Origin: Nemertoderma westbladi
Lineage: Eukaryota > Xenacoelomorpha > Nemertodermatida > Nemertodermatidae
Direction of reading: 5' to 3'
Assembly (NCBI GenBank): GCA_032718475.1
Contig: JAUCBJ010000150.1
Span: 1 to 64,000, forward strand
Length of the DNA: 64,000 bases
Shown here: positions 52,251-62,865 of the stretch, in pieces
Layout of the letters: every line of letters starts with the position of its first letter
Position numbering within the stretch: position 1 is the first letter of the stretch
Translations under genes and position numbers: made by a program
The notes under the pieces: model-generated
Told to the model about the DNA's origin: nothing
What the model saw: the letters and a program-made list of their open reading frames with translations, nothing else
Database searches by the model: none

Positions 52251-53897
52251 CCAACCATATTCAATTGAACATTAGTAATTTACTTACAGCTTGATTTTCA
52301 TTTAATATTTTAAATATAGTAGCTAATTTATCTTTTCTATTTGTGATTATGTATATTATTATCATGCACACGATGTTGTAGGGTTATTATAAGTAGGCCT
52401 ACAGTAAGTTTGACACGTTTGTATAAAGTCTCACGACAGTTTATGGCCCCGTTCACACTTCCGCTACAGTTAACTTAAAGCGGGCTTGATACTCTTCGGC
52501 ACACCGATATTGTGGCTAGGTTTGCTAAGCAAATTGGTGATCGCTTCCCGAGCTATCTTTAGAAACTAATACCACGTTCACACTACGCGAAGCTTGGGGC
52601 ATCTTGCAGGAGGGTACCGGTGCGCAGCAAACTTCGCCCAGGGCAATCTTCGCCCGATAAATAACTAAAATTGTCAAAAAATTAGAGAACTGTAACCGGG
52701 GCTATTAATTATTCTAGTTTCTAGTTTAGGTTGGAATTACATGGCACTGTAACCTGTTCCTTTGCTTTAATTAGTAATTAGCGACCAAAGATTGGTTGCA
52801 TAAAACCGACCTCAGTTCAGCTTCAATACTAACCAGTTACAGCCGCAGCTGTTTGAATGGGGCCTAGCTAACCAAACGGTAATCATTTCTAACATTTTAA
52901 GAAAAAAATTATTTTTACCAATTACTTTTAATTAACAATTGATATTTAGTAAACATATTATTTGTGATTTATTTAAATATAACCAGCACATATTTTGCAC
53001 AAATTGCTTAAATAATCGTAGTGCACTTTATGATTATACCTTAATATGTATGTGATACATTTATTATAACCTTGTTGTACAATGTATCTAGAAGTGATAG
53101 CTGTACGTGTACAACTTATAAATCAGTTTCATTTATGCAGTTGTAATTGCGATGCATATAGTGATAATTTAAGTACGAATAGGTGAGAACATACATTTTT
53201 TAAATTGGGGTTTATAATGTATACAGTGTCTCAGTTAATCTTATCGTTTCAACAATATTTTGGCACAGTATTACACTATAACTAGACCTACTGTCTGATT
53301 TAATTGGATATGTGAACGCCTATAATATGAATCAATATTATTATACTAAATATTGCCCTTATGAAACTCGTTTATTCAATTTGTGTTGGATTGTCTTCTG
53401 TTGAAGTTTTTGATACACTTGATAGATAATATGTTTCCACCACCAGAGATTATATAGTCTTTATTACAAAATTGTAACATTACTCAATGCCGTTAGTATT
53501 AATAGCGAGTTGTTATTTAGCACTTTACAACTTTAGAGGACATTACAGTATTGTGTTGTATTGGTGTATTATTATGTTGTAATGTCCCATTGGCGTGACT
53601 TTACATCACGCCGTCATGGTTACCACACTAAACAATATTTTATTTATTGTATTTATTATTAATTGCTGACAGCCAGATAGGCCTACTGCATTACCTACCA
53701 GTAGCTATTAATAACCAGTAGCTATAAACTATTAACATGGTTCCAAACGCCACCATAAATATAAGCTAACTTATTTATAATATAATTTATGTCATTTTTA
53801 CATTTATTTACACAGCAACTAATTTAATTTGTGCAGTTTTTCTATCACTTATAATATATATACAATCATTTCGTAATGTTACAATTTTGGAATAAAA

Positions 53898-54043
53898 CTA
53901 CATACATACTTGTTGCAAAGTACTTTACAGTGTTCTAATCCTCGTGGCTTTATTTTCACTCACTCACTAACGTTCGTTCGTGTAACAAAGCCACTCGGAT
54001 CATCACACTGTAAAGTGCTACTTTACACACAAGTATGTAAATA
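53898..54043. repeat. Imperfect inverted repeat at the 3' side of the thioester gene
   Basis: CATACATACTTGT ... AGTACTTTACAGTG ... CTCGTGGCTTT on the left is mirrored by AAAGCCACTCGG ... CACTGTAAAGTGCTACTTTA ... AAGTATGTAAATA on the right. A minus-strand AATAAA (53949-53954) lies inside and could serve the thioester gene. Confidence 0.5.
53949..53954 (-). terminator. Candidate polyadenylation signal of the thioester gene
   Basis: TTTATT on the + strand reads AATAAA on the gene strand, 163 nt after the stop. It lies inside the inverted repeat 53898-54043. Confidence 0.35.
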
Positions 54044-54116
54044 GTCATTAATAAAGGCCTAAAATCTTTAAGGGCAATAAAAGAAATTGAATGTTAATAA
54101 GTATGTGTCTTGATTT

Positions 54117-57100
54117 TTACATTATCAGCAGGTATAGGAAGGTAACAGCAACCAGTCCTTGCGATGCTGTGACAGTTGTGCTGCCTCCACACATGTTTCC
54201 GCAAGTTTTGCAGATATCACATGCACTCATATCAGCCAACTTCGTCGAAGAATAAATAACTTGTTTCCTTTCTTCTGGTCGGTAATAGGTATACACTGAT
54301 GCTGAGGCTGGTTGGCTCCCCGCCACAAGACTTTCTCGTTCAATATCGAATTCCAAGCACATTTCTTCTTCGACCAATCCGTCCAAGTACAAAATCACCG
54401 CTTCCTTTTCTACATCGATCCTCTTTACAACTGAATTTTGTACATCACAATCAACACATTTAAATCCGCTGGGTACACCAATATCCATGACTACCATACC
54501 TTCATCATTGTTATTAATGCGTTTTGCGCAGGATTTTACTCTCATCTTGCTATCGGATTCCGTATTATCTAGTGATACATCAAGCTCGTAAGTTGGTTCT
54601 ACCCATTCCAAAAGGGTATTGTACATGACAACCACTTGAAGTAAAGCCCTTCCGTGTCCTTCAACTCTTATGGATATCGTATCTGTGTTGAAACTTGTAA
54701 CATCTCTACTGTGCAGCACACCGATGTTATTATTGTTAATTGTAATTTCAAATATAGAAAAATCAACCCCAGGTACTGCAGCTGTGATTGTGAGTTCGGT
54801 GTCTGTGCTGGACAGGATAGCTGAGAATTTAGCCAAGGCCTCCAGGGCAATCACAGTATTCTGTGTGTTGGTGTACCCACCCAACTCATTACGTTGGGAT
54901 GACAGCCATTTGAGCACAGGAAGACCACTATCTACATCACCAAGCTGTGCATATGTTAACAACACATATGCGGCCATTTCGATTTCCTGTGGTGGTGGAG
55001 GATGAGGGTGACTAGTATCTGCCCATACAGGGATAGCAATCTTCTTATTATCTACTGCCCAATATTTCATTCCATCTGTCTCAACAGCCACATCATCAAG
55101 TAACTGCAGCACATTCCCCACATGTGTACTGTCTTGCTTAGCCAAAGCATAACTAATAACACAAAGGCTGTATATGTCTGCTTGATTAATCTTCCCTTCC
55201 AGATAAGTGGTAGCACTGGTGATCATGTTATTGAGAATTTGTCTGTCATTATCAATGCTTAGCAGGTTTGCATCGCGAACCTCAATAAGGGCAATGGTAA
55301 TATAGGCAGTAATGGCTATGCCAGAATTGTCACTCCCAACCCCACCTTGCATATCTGTGTGGATAACCTTTCCTGGTTCACTGAATTGTCCATCTTCATG
55401 GTAATTATTTAACCATTTTATTGTATTTGCTACTAAAGCACCATCAATTGTGATGTGAGGACTTGATTGGCTGAAGACCTTCATTACAAATGCACTCAAC
55501 CAGGAGCTTCCACTGGAGTCGCTATTACCAAAAGCACTAAATGATCCATCATCTCTTTGATATATTAACTCTCTCTGGTATCCCATCTTCATATGATTTA
55601 GAGTTTTTGTATCGAGTTCTTGGGTGAGTTCATCATTACTAGTCAGGTATTCACGTACATAGACATTTGGGGCAAATGTTATCATGTTTTGTTCTCCACA
55701 TCCTGTTGGATTGGTAACCAACCGATCAATATTATTGATACTGGGTCCCATTATATCACCAATGGCAGTGACAACTATATGGGATGAATCAGGAACAGCT
55801 GATTCATGGACAGTTATATCAAAATCTTTCTCAGACGTTGCTCGCTTAGATACTTTGCTATCTGGCAAATCAACCAACCAGGAATGTGAATAGGACTGTC
55901 TAATACCTTCTGGTCTGACAATGAGCATCCGCTCTACTGCATCAGCAATCTCAGTAGTTTGGGCTGTAACTGTGATGGGAATGTGACCAACAGTATGTAA
56001 TAGCATTGGAAATCCAACCACATGACTGCTGCCTGCCTGGATTACAAGTTGGGCGGAGACATCAGAAATGTTTACCTCATTTATAATATCAAACTTATCT
56101 GATTGTTGGACTGTGACCAAAGCATTTATCATATAGTTAAAGTAATTGAATATTCTTACCTCTAGAACTAATTGCTCTCCCCTAACAACTGAGTATGGTA
56201 AATTCAAAGTGATGAAGAAATTTCGAAACGTTTCAGTCAAGGTTATCCCTTCAACTATTCCTAATCCAACATCATCAGATACAGCGAATGCTGTAGTTGC
56301 CCATGAGGTAATAGTATCGGGCATAACCTTGCTTAATGTTGCACTGCCTTGTTCATTAACTGAGACTGCCTCGAAAATGAAAGCCTCAGGAAACCATTTT
56401 CGTATTCTCTTAGGTGTCTTCAAACTCTCACCTGCTTTTGTATCACCATCATTACCTCTTTCATTTGGTGCTGGAGCACCATCAGCCATAAAAGCTACAT
56501 CCTCCAACCAGTAGTCATAATCGCGATAATAACTAAATTGACGTGGGATGTCCAAGTTTGTCATTGATACCAATCCATTGTTGTTTATTATTGCGGCAGT
56601 ATCTGAATTACCCTGTTGCCTGGGGCCAGGCCATATGCCTATCCTCTCATCACCACCATAATCGGGATAATCGTGATTGCTTGTCCCAAGTGAAAAAGGA
56701 GAAAACTGGCTTATACTGTGTTCAACTCTCTGGTGGGTGATATCATTGCCAGTTGCTAATAACAACACACTAAGGTCGACACCAAGAATGAAAACAGTAG
56801 AACCAGGGTGACTTTCAATGTCAAGTGTATTGCTTTTACCAGGTTCAATGCGTTCGGTTTTGTATTCTAAGTTTACATAATTGTTTAGAAGAGGGGTCAC
56901 AGTGAAAGGGAATGAATCAGCAACTACTTCACTGTCAGACCTAATATAGTACACTATGAGTCGAGATGATGGTGCCATTGAACTGTCTATTGGAATTGAT
57001 ATAATGTCAGAATTTATGGTAAGAGTAGTGCCTTTTCCGCTTTCAGAAGAAACAACCCCATTTCTGGAAATTATTATATAAAAAACTTCCACGTCTAATT

Positions 57101-58514
57101 CAGTTGTTTTAATTGTAAAATCGTAGGTACCAGGAATAAACTTATCCTTCTCTGACTGGATCTTTAAGAAGTTGTTGCTAGGTGAGTAGGCGTTAATTGG
57201 ATTGTGATAGGCTATGTAACTGTGTGTATCTCCCACCAATGACGCTTCTATTCTAATTGATGTTGTATCGACTGGAATTTCGGTTATAAGAACTGTTTTA
57301 GTCCCTTGAACTGGCATGGTATGAGTTTGAATGCTGACTGTATTTTGGTTCTCGGTGTCTGTGAAAGATATCTTTAGTGAGATTTCTCTTTCTATTCCAT
57401 CTCGAATTTGATTTCCATCAGGCATTTTAAGGGCGAGAACAACTTTGTGATCTAGTCCAGGTTTGAATATGTTTTCAGAAGCAGCTGTAAATTCTACTGT
57501 GTGTAGAACTGAAGTAACTATCAGATATGCTTCATCTGATAAGACTTTACCGTTCTCGGATTCACTGAGACTTGCTCGTACCAACAATGTGCTCCTATAT
57601 GACGAGATATGTTCCACAATGTCCTGTCTATAGACTGTGATTTCCCTTTTACCAGATATTGTGTCCTTATTGTTATAGAAAACATTGTTGCCACCACTAT
57701 CCATAATTTCAAATTCCATGAAACCAATAACAGGCTCACCATATGTATATTCTGCACTAACAGTAAATGTGATTTCATTGGTTGATGTGTGAACATATCC
57801 CGGGCCAACTACACTTACATTGTACCTCGGCAAAACATACTCTCCTATCTCAACGACCTGCTCTGATTGCATATTGGTATCAGATGTTGTAGCCCTGATG
57901 AGCCAATCACCGAGTAGTAATTCTGCAGCTAATGGGATGTCCACGGATACAACGCCACTTGACGATTTCCCCTTTTCTTCTTTGAACACTTTATTTCCTT
58001 TTTGGTCAAAAGCTTCTATTACAAAGTCTTCTTTGGCAGTCTTAAAATTTGTTGGGTTTATGGCGAATGCCCTGATACGAATGACCTCTCCTGGTTTGTA
58101 AATGGCTTTGTCAGTTTGAATAAATACTGACAATTGTTGAGGGTTGAACTCCAGGTCAGTAGCGTTTTCGAATCTAACAGGGGAATCACCTGATACATGG
58201 AGACTGTAAGTACCAGATTCTAAAAGATTAGGAACAATTAAGGATTCTGAAGCCACTGATCCAACTTTAATGTTAACGACTTTCGATTGGATATTATTCC
58301 CATCTTCATCCTTTAGACGTACAGTAACTAGTTCATTTTGGTTTGCAGATGATTGAGACTGAACCAATATTGAGACAGGAAATGGAAGTCCTGGTCGAAT
58401 TGCTTTTTGTGAAAGAACAATGTATCCATCTTTGTCACTCTGACTAAAACCGTGCCTCACACAGATGATAACTACCAGTATAGCAATACTAGGTAGTGAG
58501 CTTGGTTTATTCAT
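54117..58514 (-). CDS. TEP: Thioester-containing protein, CD109/TEP-like, intronless
   Basis: This is a 1465-residue member of the alpha-2-macroglobulin/C3 superfamily. Signal peptide 1-24 (IAILVVIICVRHGFS); macroglobulin domains through about residue 650 (SVFIQTDKAIYKPGEVIRIR is the MG-domain hallmark). A basic site KRIRK at about 700 precedes WFPEAFIFEAVSV, then DTITSWATTAFAVS. Thioester NPTGCGEQNM has Cys939 and Gln942. VIH (His1052) is at the position of the catalytic His of C3 and insect TEPs, where A2M has Asn, so fast hydroxyl-reactive transfer is expected. The receptor-binding domain is near 1290-1420. A cysteine cluster (CDICKTCGNMC) and hydrophobic tail (LVAVTFLYLLIM) suggest a GPI anchor as in CD109. 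The likely role is extracellular tagging of microbes or protease control. A gene this size with no intron is unusual for the family. Confidence 0.93.
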   Translation of the reverse strand: MNKPSSLPSIAILVVIICVRHGFSQSDKDGYIVLSQKAIRPGLPFPVSILVQSQSSANQNELVTVRLKDEDGNNIQSKVVNIKVGSVASESLIVPNLLESGTYSLHVSGDSPVRFENATDLEFNPQQLSVFIQTDKAIYKPGEVIRIRAFAINPTNFKTAKEDFVIEAFDQKGNKVFKEEKGKSSSGVVSVDIPLAAELLLGDWLIRATTSDTNMQSEQVVEIGEYVLPRYNVSVVGPGYVHTSTNEITFTVSAEYTYGEPVIGFMEFEIMDSGGNNVFYNNKDTISGKREITVYRQDIVEHISSYRSTLLVRASLSESENGKVLSDEAYLIVTSVLHTVEFTAASENIFKPGLDHKVVLALKMPDGNQIRDGIEREISLKISFTDTENQNTVSIQTHTMPVQGTKTVLITEIPVDTTSIRIEASLVGDTHSYIAYHNPINAYSPSNNFLKIQSEKDKFIPGTYDFTIKTTELDVEVFYIIISRNGVVSSESGKGTTLTINSDIISIPIDSSMAPSSRLIVYYIRSDSEVVADSFPFTVTPLLNNYVNLEYKTERIEPGKSNTLDIESHPGSTVFILGVDLSVLLLATGNDITHQRVEHSISQFSPFSLGTSNHDYPDYGGDERIGIWPGPRQQGNSDTAAIINNNGLVSMTNLDIPRQFSYYRDYDYWLEDVAFMADGAPAPNERGNDGDTKAGESLKTPKRIRKWFPEAFIFEAVSVNEQGSATLSKVMPDTITSWATTAFAVSDDVGLGIVEGITLTETFRNFFITLNLPYSVVRGEQLVLEVRIFNYFNYMINALVTVQQSDKFDIINEVNISDVSAQLVIQAGSSHVVGFPMLLHTVGHIPITVTAQTTEIADAVERMLIVRPEGIRQSYSHSWLVDLPDSKVSKRATSEKDFDITVHESAVPDSSHIVVTAIGDIMGPSINNIDRLVTNPTGCGEQNMITFAPNVYVREYLTSNDELTQELDTKTLNHMKMGYQRELIYQRDDGSFSAFGNSDSSGSSWLSAFVMKVFSQSSPHITIDGALVANTIKWLNNYHEDGQFSEPGKVIHTDMQGGVGSDNSGIAITAYITIALIEVRDANLLSIDNDRQILNNMITSATTYLEGKINQADIYSLCVISYALAKQDSTHVGNVLQLLDDVAVETDGMKYWAVDNKKIAIPVWADTSHPHPPPPQEIEMAAYVLLTYAQLGDVDSGLPVLKWLSSQRNELGGYTNTQNTVIALEALAKFSAILSSTDTELTITAAVPGVDFSIFEITINNNNIGVLHSRDVTSFNTDTISIRVEGHGRALLQVVVMYNTLLEWVEPTYELDVSLDNTESDSKMRVKSCAKRINNNDEGMVVMDIGVPSGFKCVDCDVQNSVVKRIDVEKEAVILYLDGLVEEEMCLEFDIERESLVAGSQPASASVYTYYRPEERKQVIYSSTKLADMSACDICKTCGNMCGGSTTVTASQGLVAVTFLYLLIM

Positions 58515-59171
58515 ATCAACTCTTTGGAGTATGGTAGATCCAGATCAAACCAAAGAATGAAAGATTAACTAACAAGAAGACAGTATAAAGTTATCGTAAT
58601 TGAAGTTACTACCAAAGTAATTGGCTATTCATTCTGATATATAAAAATTATATAAGCTTATGTATTACAAGCAAAATGTATAATTAGGTTTTTGTGTGCG
58701 AAAATCTTATTTTCCAAACTATTTTGTTGCTAGAAATAATTGTATAAGTAGACATAAAAATAAAGTCTTTGTGTGTCTTTAGTTAGTAAAGTGTTAATAA
58801 TTCACAAGAAGAACTTATATTACCTGTTGTTTAAAAGTAAAGTGAATAGTGAACGTGTGAAACACGAAACAACAGAGCCAACCCGAAGACTACTTCTAAG
58901 ACTACTAACTTCGACTCATGAACACTCTATATCTATCCAAACCTTTATACAAACACTATTGTGAAAGTAGTTCAGGCTCCGTATCCACTCGGACACTCCG
59001 ACATGATTTATAGACCTGTTTCAATGAAGTAATCTTTGAAGCATCGCCTCCTCTTATACTGACATGCCAAACAACTCCATTCATTAGACTGTGCCAAGAA
59101 GGCAAATTACACCGCTGTCTGTGAGGATAGGGAAAACTCTTTTACACCTCTGTTTGGGAATACTACTACGA
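58515..59171. other. Upstream of the thioester gene
   Basis: No gene seen. The 5' UTR and promoter presumably lie here, but I recognise no specific element. Confidence 0.4.
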
Positions 59172-60440
59172 TCGACAGGCTGCATTGCAGCTGCATTATA
59201 TACATGTATTAAATATATATTAAGAATGCTGTGCCGGCTTGTCGACAATATTGCACCACCACAAATCCCTATCACCCATGACATTTGCTAGATCATCCGC
59301 ATCTTCAAAGCCAGTGTTCTTTAAGATGCGTCTCAAGAAAGTCATGGGCTGTCCACCATGTTTCTTTGCTCCATGAGGCCGCCAAAGCACAAGATTATGC
59401 ACTGGCTGGTCCTCACAACGAAAGCTATGTCCTACAAAGTGGAGGTGGTTCCGTCAAGTATCAAGCTAGGGGAGACTAATGGAACACCTCCAATGTTGTA
59501 TGGAGATGTGTTCATTGTGCTTGACACAATGAACCCGGCGCAGCATTCTTGTGAAAGTGCCATCCAGACATTTGGTATCCTCTACAGTTAGAGCCCACCA
59601 TGGACTCTTTTCTTATATTATAAGAGTAGTACTGGTACTACTACTGCAATAAATAATCAAACCTTGCAAGCAAGCAAACAGTCGGCCGAAGCCGGAGGCG
59701 ACCCGAAGGCTCCTCTTTCGATAGCTTCTACCCGAGGGTAGGGGTGGGCGTTACTCCTATCCCAAGATTTGCTCCCAATTATTTAACTGGTACTCATTTT
59801 ATCTACCCCAGTGGATGAAAGGCTGAGTGAACCCTGGTGGGGCCTGAACCTACAATCAAAGATTGCAGGCCTGGCGCTCAACCAACTGAGCTACCCGCCT
59901 TGAGGTACCACTTAATTCTATAAGAACATCTAAATCCTAGACAGACTATTCAATGCTGCCCATGCCTTCCCCTTACGTATCCGTTACTTTGGGATCCATG
60001 ATCCCAAGTAGCATAAGTCATCCACGTGCTCAAGCAAGCCATCCCTGGAGCTTATGAGCTTACGATCATACATTTCTTGAGGGCTGTCAAGGTTCAGTAC
60101 CCATAAATCATCAGCAAAGTATAGATCAGTAAGGTGTTTGGCTGGATTTCCTCAACTTCTTGTGCCAGTAGGGGGTATCATCACCTCATCTTTATTAAGA
60201 TGGTCTAAAGACATACGTAGAACATGATCAACCACAATTATGAATAAGAAGGGTGCAAGTGTGTCACCATGAAGGACTCCAATAAGACTTCGAATGGATC
60301 TGTATCACCATCACCGCTCAGTTGACACAAATGTGGTGGAACCATCGTACAGTGATCTGATAGCTGCAATAATTTCCTCAGCAATCCCATATGCTGAGAA
60401 TATACTGAGCATACATGGTCGGGAGTCTAATTGTTTGGTA
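59172..60440 (-). mobile_element. Decayed RTE-type LINE, split by a SINE
   Basis: The minus strand carries scattered blocks of the RTE reverse transcriptase seen at 25890-27070: MGDRDLWWCN, HNLVLWRPHG and FLRRILKNTG at 59220-59400; the traces of the catalytic region at 60090-60180; the GVLQGD-equivalent and DGSTTFVST blocks at 60240-60360. Many indels and stops are present. A trinucleotide tail (TAC)n at 59161-59170 marks the 3' end. It is interrupted at 59663-59900. Confidence 0.75.
59663..59900 (-). mobile_element. tRNA-derived SINE inserted in the RTE copy
   Basis: The minus strand starts GGCGGGTAGCTCAGTTGGTT, a clear tRNA-like A box, with a B-box-like GGTTCAGGCCCC about 40 nt further on. 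It ends in a GCTTGCTTGC tail. CCTTG flanks both sides (about 59658 and 59899), a likely target-site duplication within the RTE sequence AATAATC...CCTT. Confidence 0.75.
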
Positions 60441-61327
60441 ATACAGATTCGGTCAGGCACAAGGAGGTTTGGATTGCATGTGTTGTGAATAATTAATTAA
60501 TCGATTCCATTAAGCCTTCATACATTAGGTGACAGACCAACAGAAAGACCGATCGACAGACAATGGTTGAAACAGCAGCACAGTGGTGTCTGTCTTCCAT
60601 CTCGCATGTAAACATGAGGAAATTATTGCAATATTTTTGGTTTATAGGATTTTTTTTTTTATAAGGATTGGTTCTGATGCAGATATGGAAACATATCTGG
60701 TATGGCCGTTCTGAATTTTTACATATCCATTTGGTATGTTATTTCTAATGGTTGTTGAAGAAAGCAACAATTGCATCAGGCCTATAATGTATAAATATAT
60801 ATATATAAGCATGCTTGTTAGATGCCATGGGAATTTGTAATTTGAATTCTTAAAACATAGGCATTTCTAAAATGACTCATTACCATGTTCATTGGTATGA
60901 TCGTGGTGGCAAAATCCCCCAAGCCACATACCAATACCCTATAGAGCATCCGCTAGGATGATTCGTATAGAATCAACATTGCCATTTAACATGGTAGTTA
61001 GGTACCACAAGAAATCGGCATAAACGGATCCATCTTTGTGTACATCCGGAGTATAGCCTTGTATGATAAGGATGGACTTGATAAGCATTTTATATTGACT
61101 TTTATACATATTATGTCATCCAATCCATAGATTCAGCTTTTTATACATAAAAAACGGACCAATAGAAGGGGAGGATGAAGAAATACCAATAGACCAGGGG
61201 GATCAGACTGGAATGAAATGGAGGATGATAGACATTTAGGGATAAATGTAATGGTTGATAGACAAGCTGATGACCTGCTTGAAGGATATTTTGATGTGGA
61301 TTATGCTTATGAGAATTCCTACGACTA
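60441..61327. other. Noncoding DNA
   Basis: No gene or recognisable element. A T run at 60651 and an ATATATATATA stretch at 60798 are the only notable features. Confidence 0.45.
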
Positions 61328-61520
61328 GTAATGTTTCAATGTTTCAATGTTTATTTTACCCTTCAAATAATAATTCAAAATAACAATAACTCAGTATAAA
61401 ATAGAAATTAACATGAGTACATACTATATATGGTAAGTTCTATATAAATGGGTACTGGAGAACAGCCAAATAGCAGGGCTAGTAAACGGCTGCTCACCAG
61501 GAGGATGGGATTATATAAAA
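61328..61520 (-). mobile_element. LINE-like 3' end
   Basis: On the minus strand the sequence ends GGGTAAAATAAACATTGAAA and then repeats CATTGAAA, a typical LINE 3' terminus with a short repeated tail. The upstream part (CCTCCTGGTGAGCAGCCGTT) has no preserved coding frame. 61521-62014 contains no gene. Confidence 0.4.
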
Positions 61521-62014
61521 TGTAAATATATGTAACATTTGATAGAATGGATGTAGTAAGTAGTGGTTTGAAGTAATATTATACTGTAGGGTGTTGCAGA
61601 TGCAGAATAGAGAGGTGAAGAAGAAGATGGCATATAGATAGATAGATAATGTAGGTAAGGTAGAGTAGAAAGTAGATAGATAAGAATAGGAAGGATAGGG
61701 ACTATGTATTAGGAGTGCTAATTTAGCAATAGATTTATGGTAATTAGTTGGGGCAGACTGCGATTTTTAACATTTTTTGTTTATACTGTAGGTCTATATA
61801 TATAAATGTATTTAGTAATACATAAATTTAATTTGGCGAATGACAACGAGTTATTTTAATAGATGGAGATTTAAACAGCAAATATTTTAGTATTTTATTT
61901 TAACAATAGTAAATGAGTCCATCGGGCCCGTATATTAATATCCTCCATTCACCAATATTTCACAGCGACCAGAACCAGAGGAGCGAATGGTGGTTCCGTT
62001 GTATTTGAGGAAAT

Positions 62015-62110
62015 GGGTTAGATAGCTATCGAATGTTCACTCTTGGGAGTTAGTATATGCCGACCACTCTGTCCTACAGGTAACAGCCAAGATTGAGGAG
62101 TCTTCGGTTG
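62015..62110 (+). mobile_element. SINE 3' fragment
   Basis: AATGGGTTAGATAGCTATCG and CAGGTAACAGCCAAGA match the last 95 bp of the SINE at 5579-5844 (AATGGTTGGGTAGTTATGGC, CAGGTAACAATCAAGA). Confidence 0.5.
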
Positions 62111-62374
62111 TCATCAGACAACAGGGTTGAATCAGACAACAGGGGTGCCGGTGGGCCTATGGCTAGGACCAATAACATATCGTCACGAAAGTTAAATTAA
62201 TCCGAGCACAGACCACCCTTAACAATTTTAAACTAAAAAATAATGGAAGTTTGGAAATTTGTAATGCATCGGTGTGGAAAGTGTGCCATTTATGATTAGA
62301 AACAATGTTTTTATCATGTACCCTGCAGTTTTACTGCATAATCCTACGGCCTATGTATACATATAGCCCCCCTC

Positions 62375-62865
62375 AATACAGAGCAGCAGTAGTACCAGTA
62401 CTCCTCTATATGAGTCCAAGCTCGGCTTTAACTGAAGAGGACACAAAATCTCTGTATGGCACATTCTCAAGAATGCTACGTCGGGTTCACTCAGTTCAAG
62501 TACAATCCACACATATCCAACCAGACACTATAGAACGCTGCAGGTGTCTCATTGGTTCTCCCGAGCTTGACACTTGAAGCCGCCTCCGATTTACAGGATA
62601 TTGTTTTTTCCTTGAGGACCAGCCTGTACAGAATCTTAAATGAAACTGGCCTTGAAGATGCGGACAATCTCGCGAAAGGTATGGGGGATTGGGAGTTGTG
62701 GCGGTGCAACTTTGATGATAAGCCGACATAGAATTCTTAATGAACGCTGCATTGGGCTTGCCAATTGTGGATTGCATGATGGTGACAAAATGTTTTTGTT
62801 AAGTTGGCATAGCATCTCAATGTGCAGTTTCAATGCAGCAGGCCGATTATAGATAGATAGATGTA
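62375..62865 (+). mobile_element. Decayed 5'-truncated RTE-type LINE
   Basis: Blocks YRAAVVPVLLYMSPSSALTE, MLRRVHSVQVQ and a 3' UTR with AGAATTCTTAATGAACGCTG follow the order in 5855-6392, with several frameshifts and a short internal duplication. It ends in a GATAGATAGAT tail at 62850-62863. Confidence 0.75.

Larger units (their letters stand above)
50759..53897. other. Intergenic or 3' UTR region between RyR and the thioester gene
   Basis: No coding gene seen. It contains a palindromic-family remnant (51105-51730), a short tandem repeat (52164-52250), and long AT-rich stretches (51790-52160 and 52260-53890) with nothing recognisable. Confidence 0.45.

Noticed and set aside
59880-59905. Functional tRNA gene
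   Set aside because: A and B boxes are tRNA-like, but the acceptor and anticodon arms do not pair well and the sequence continues as a SINE body and tail.
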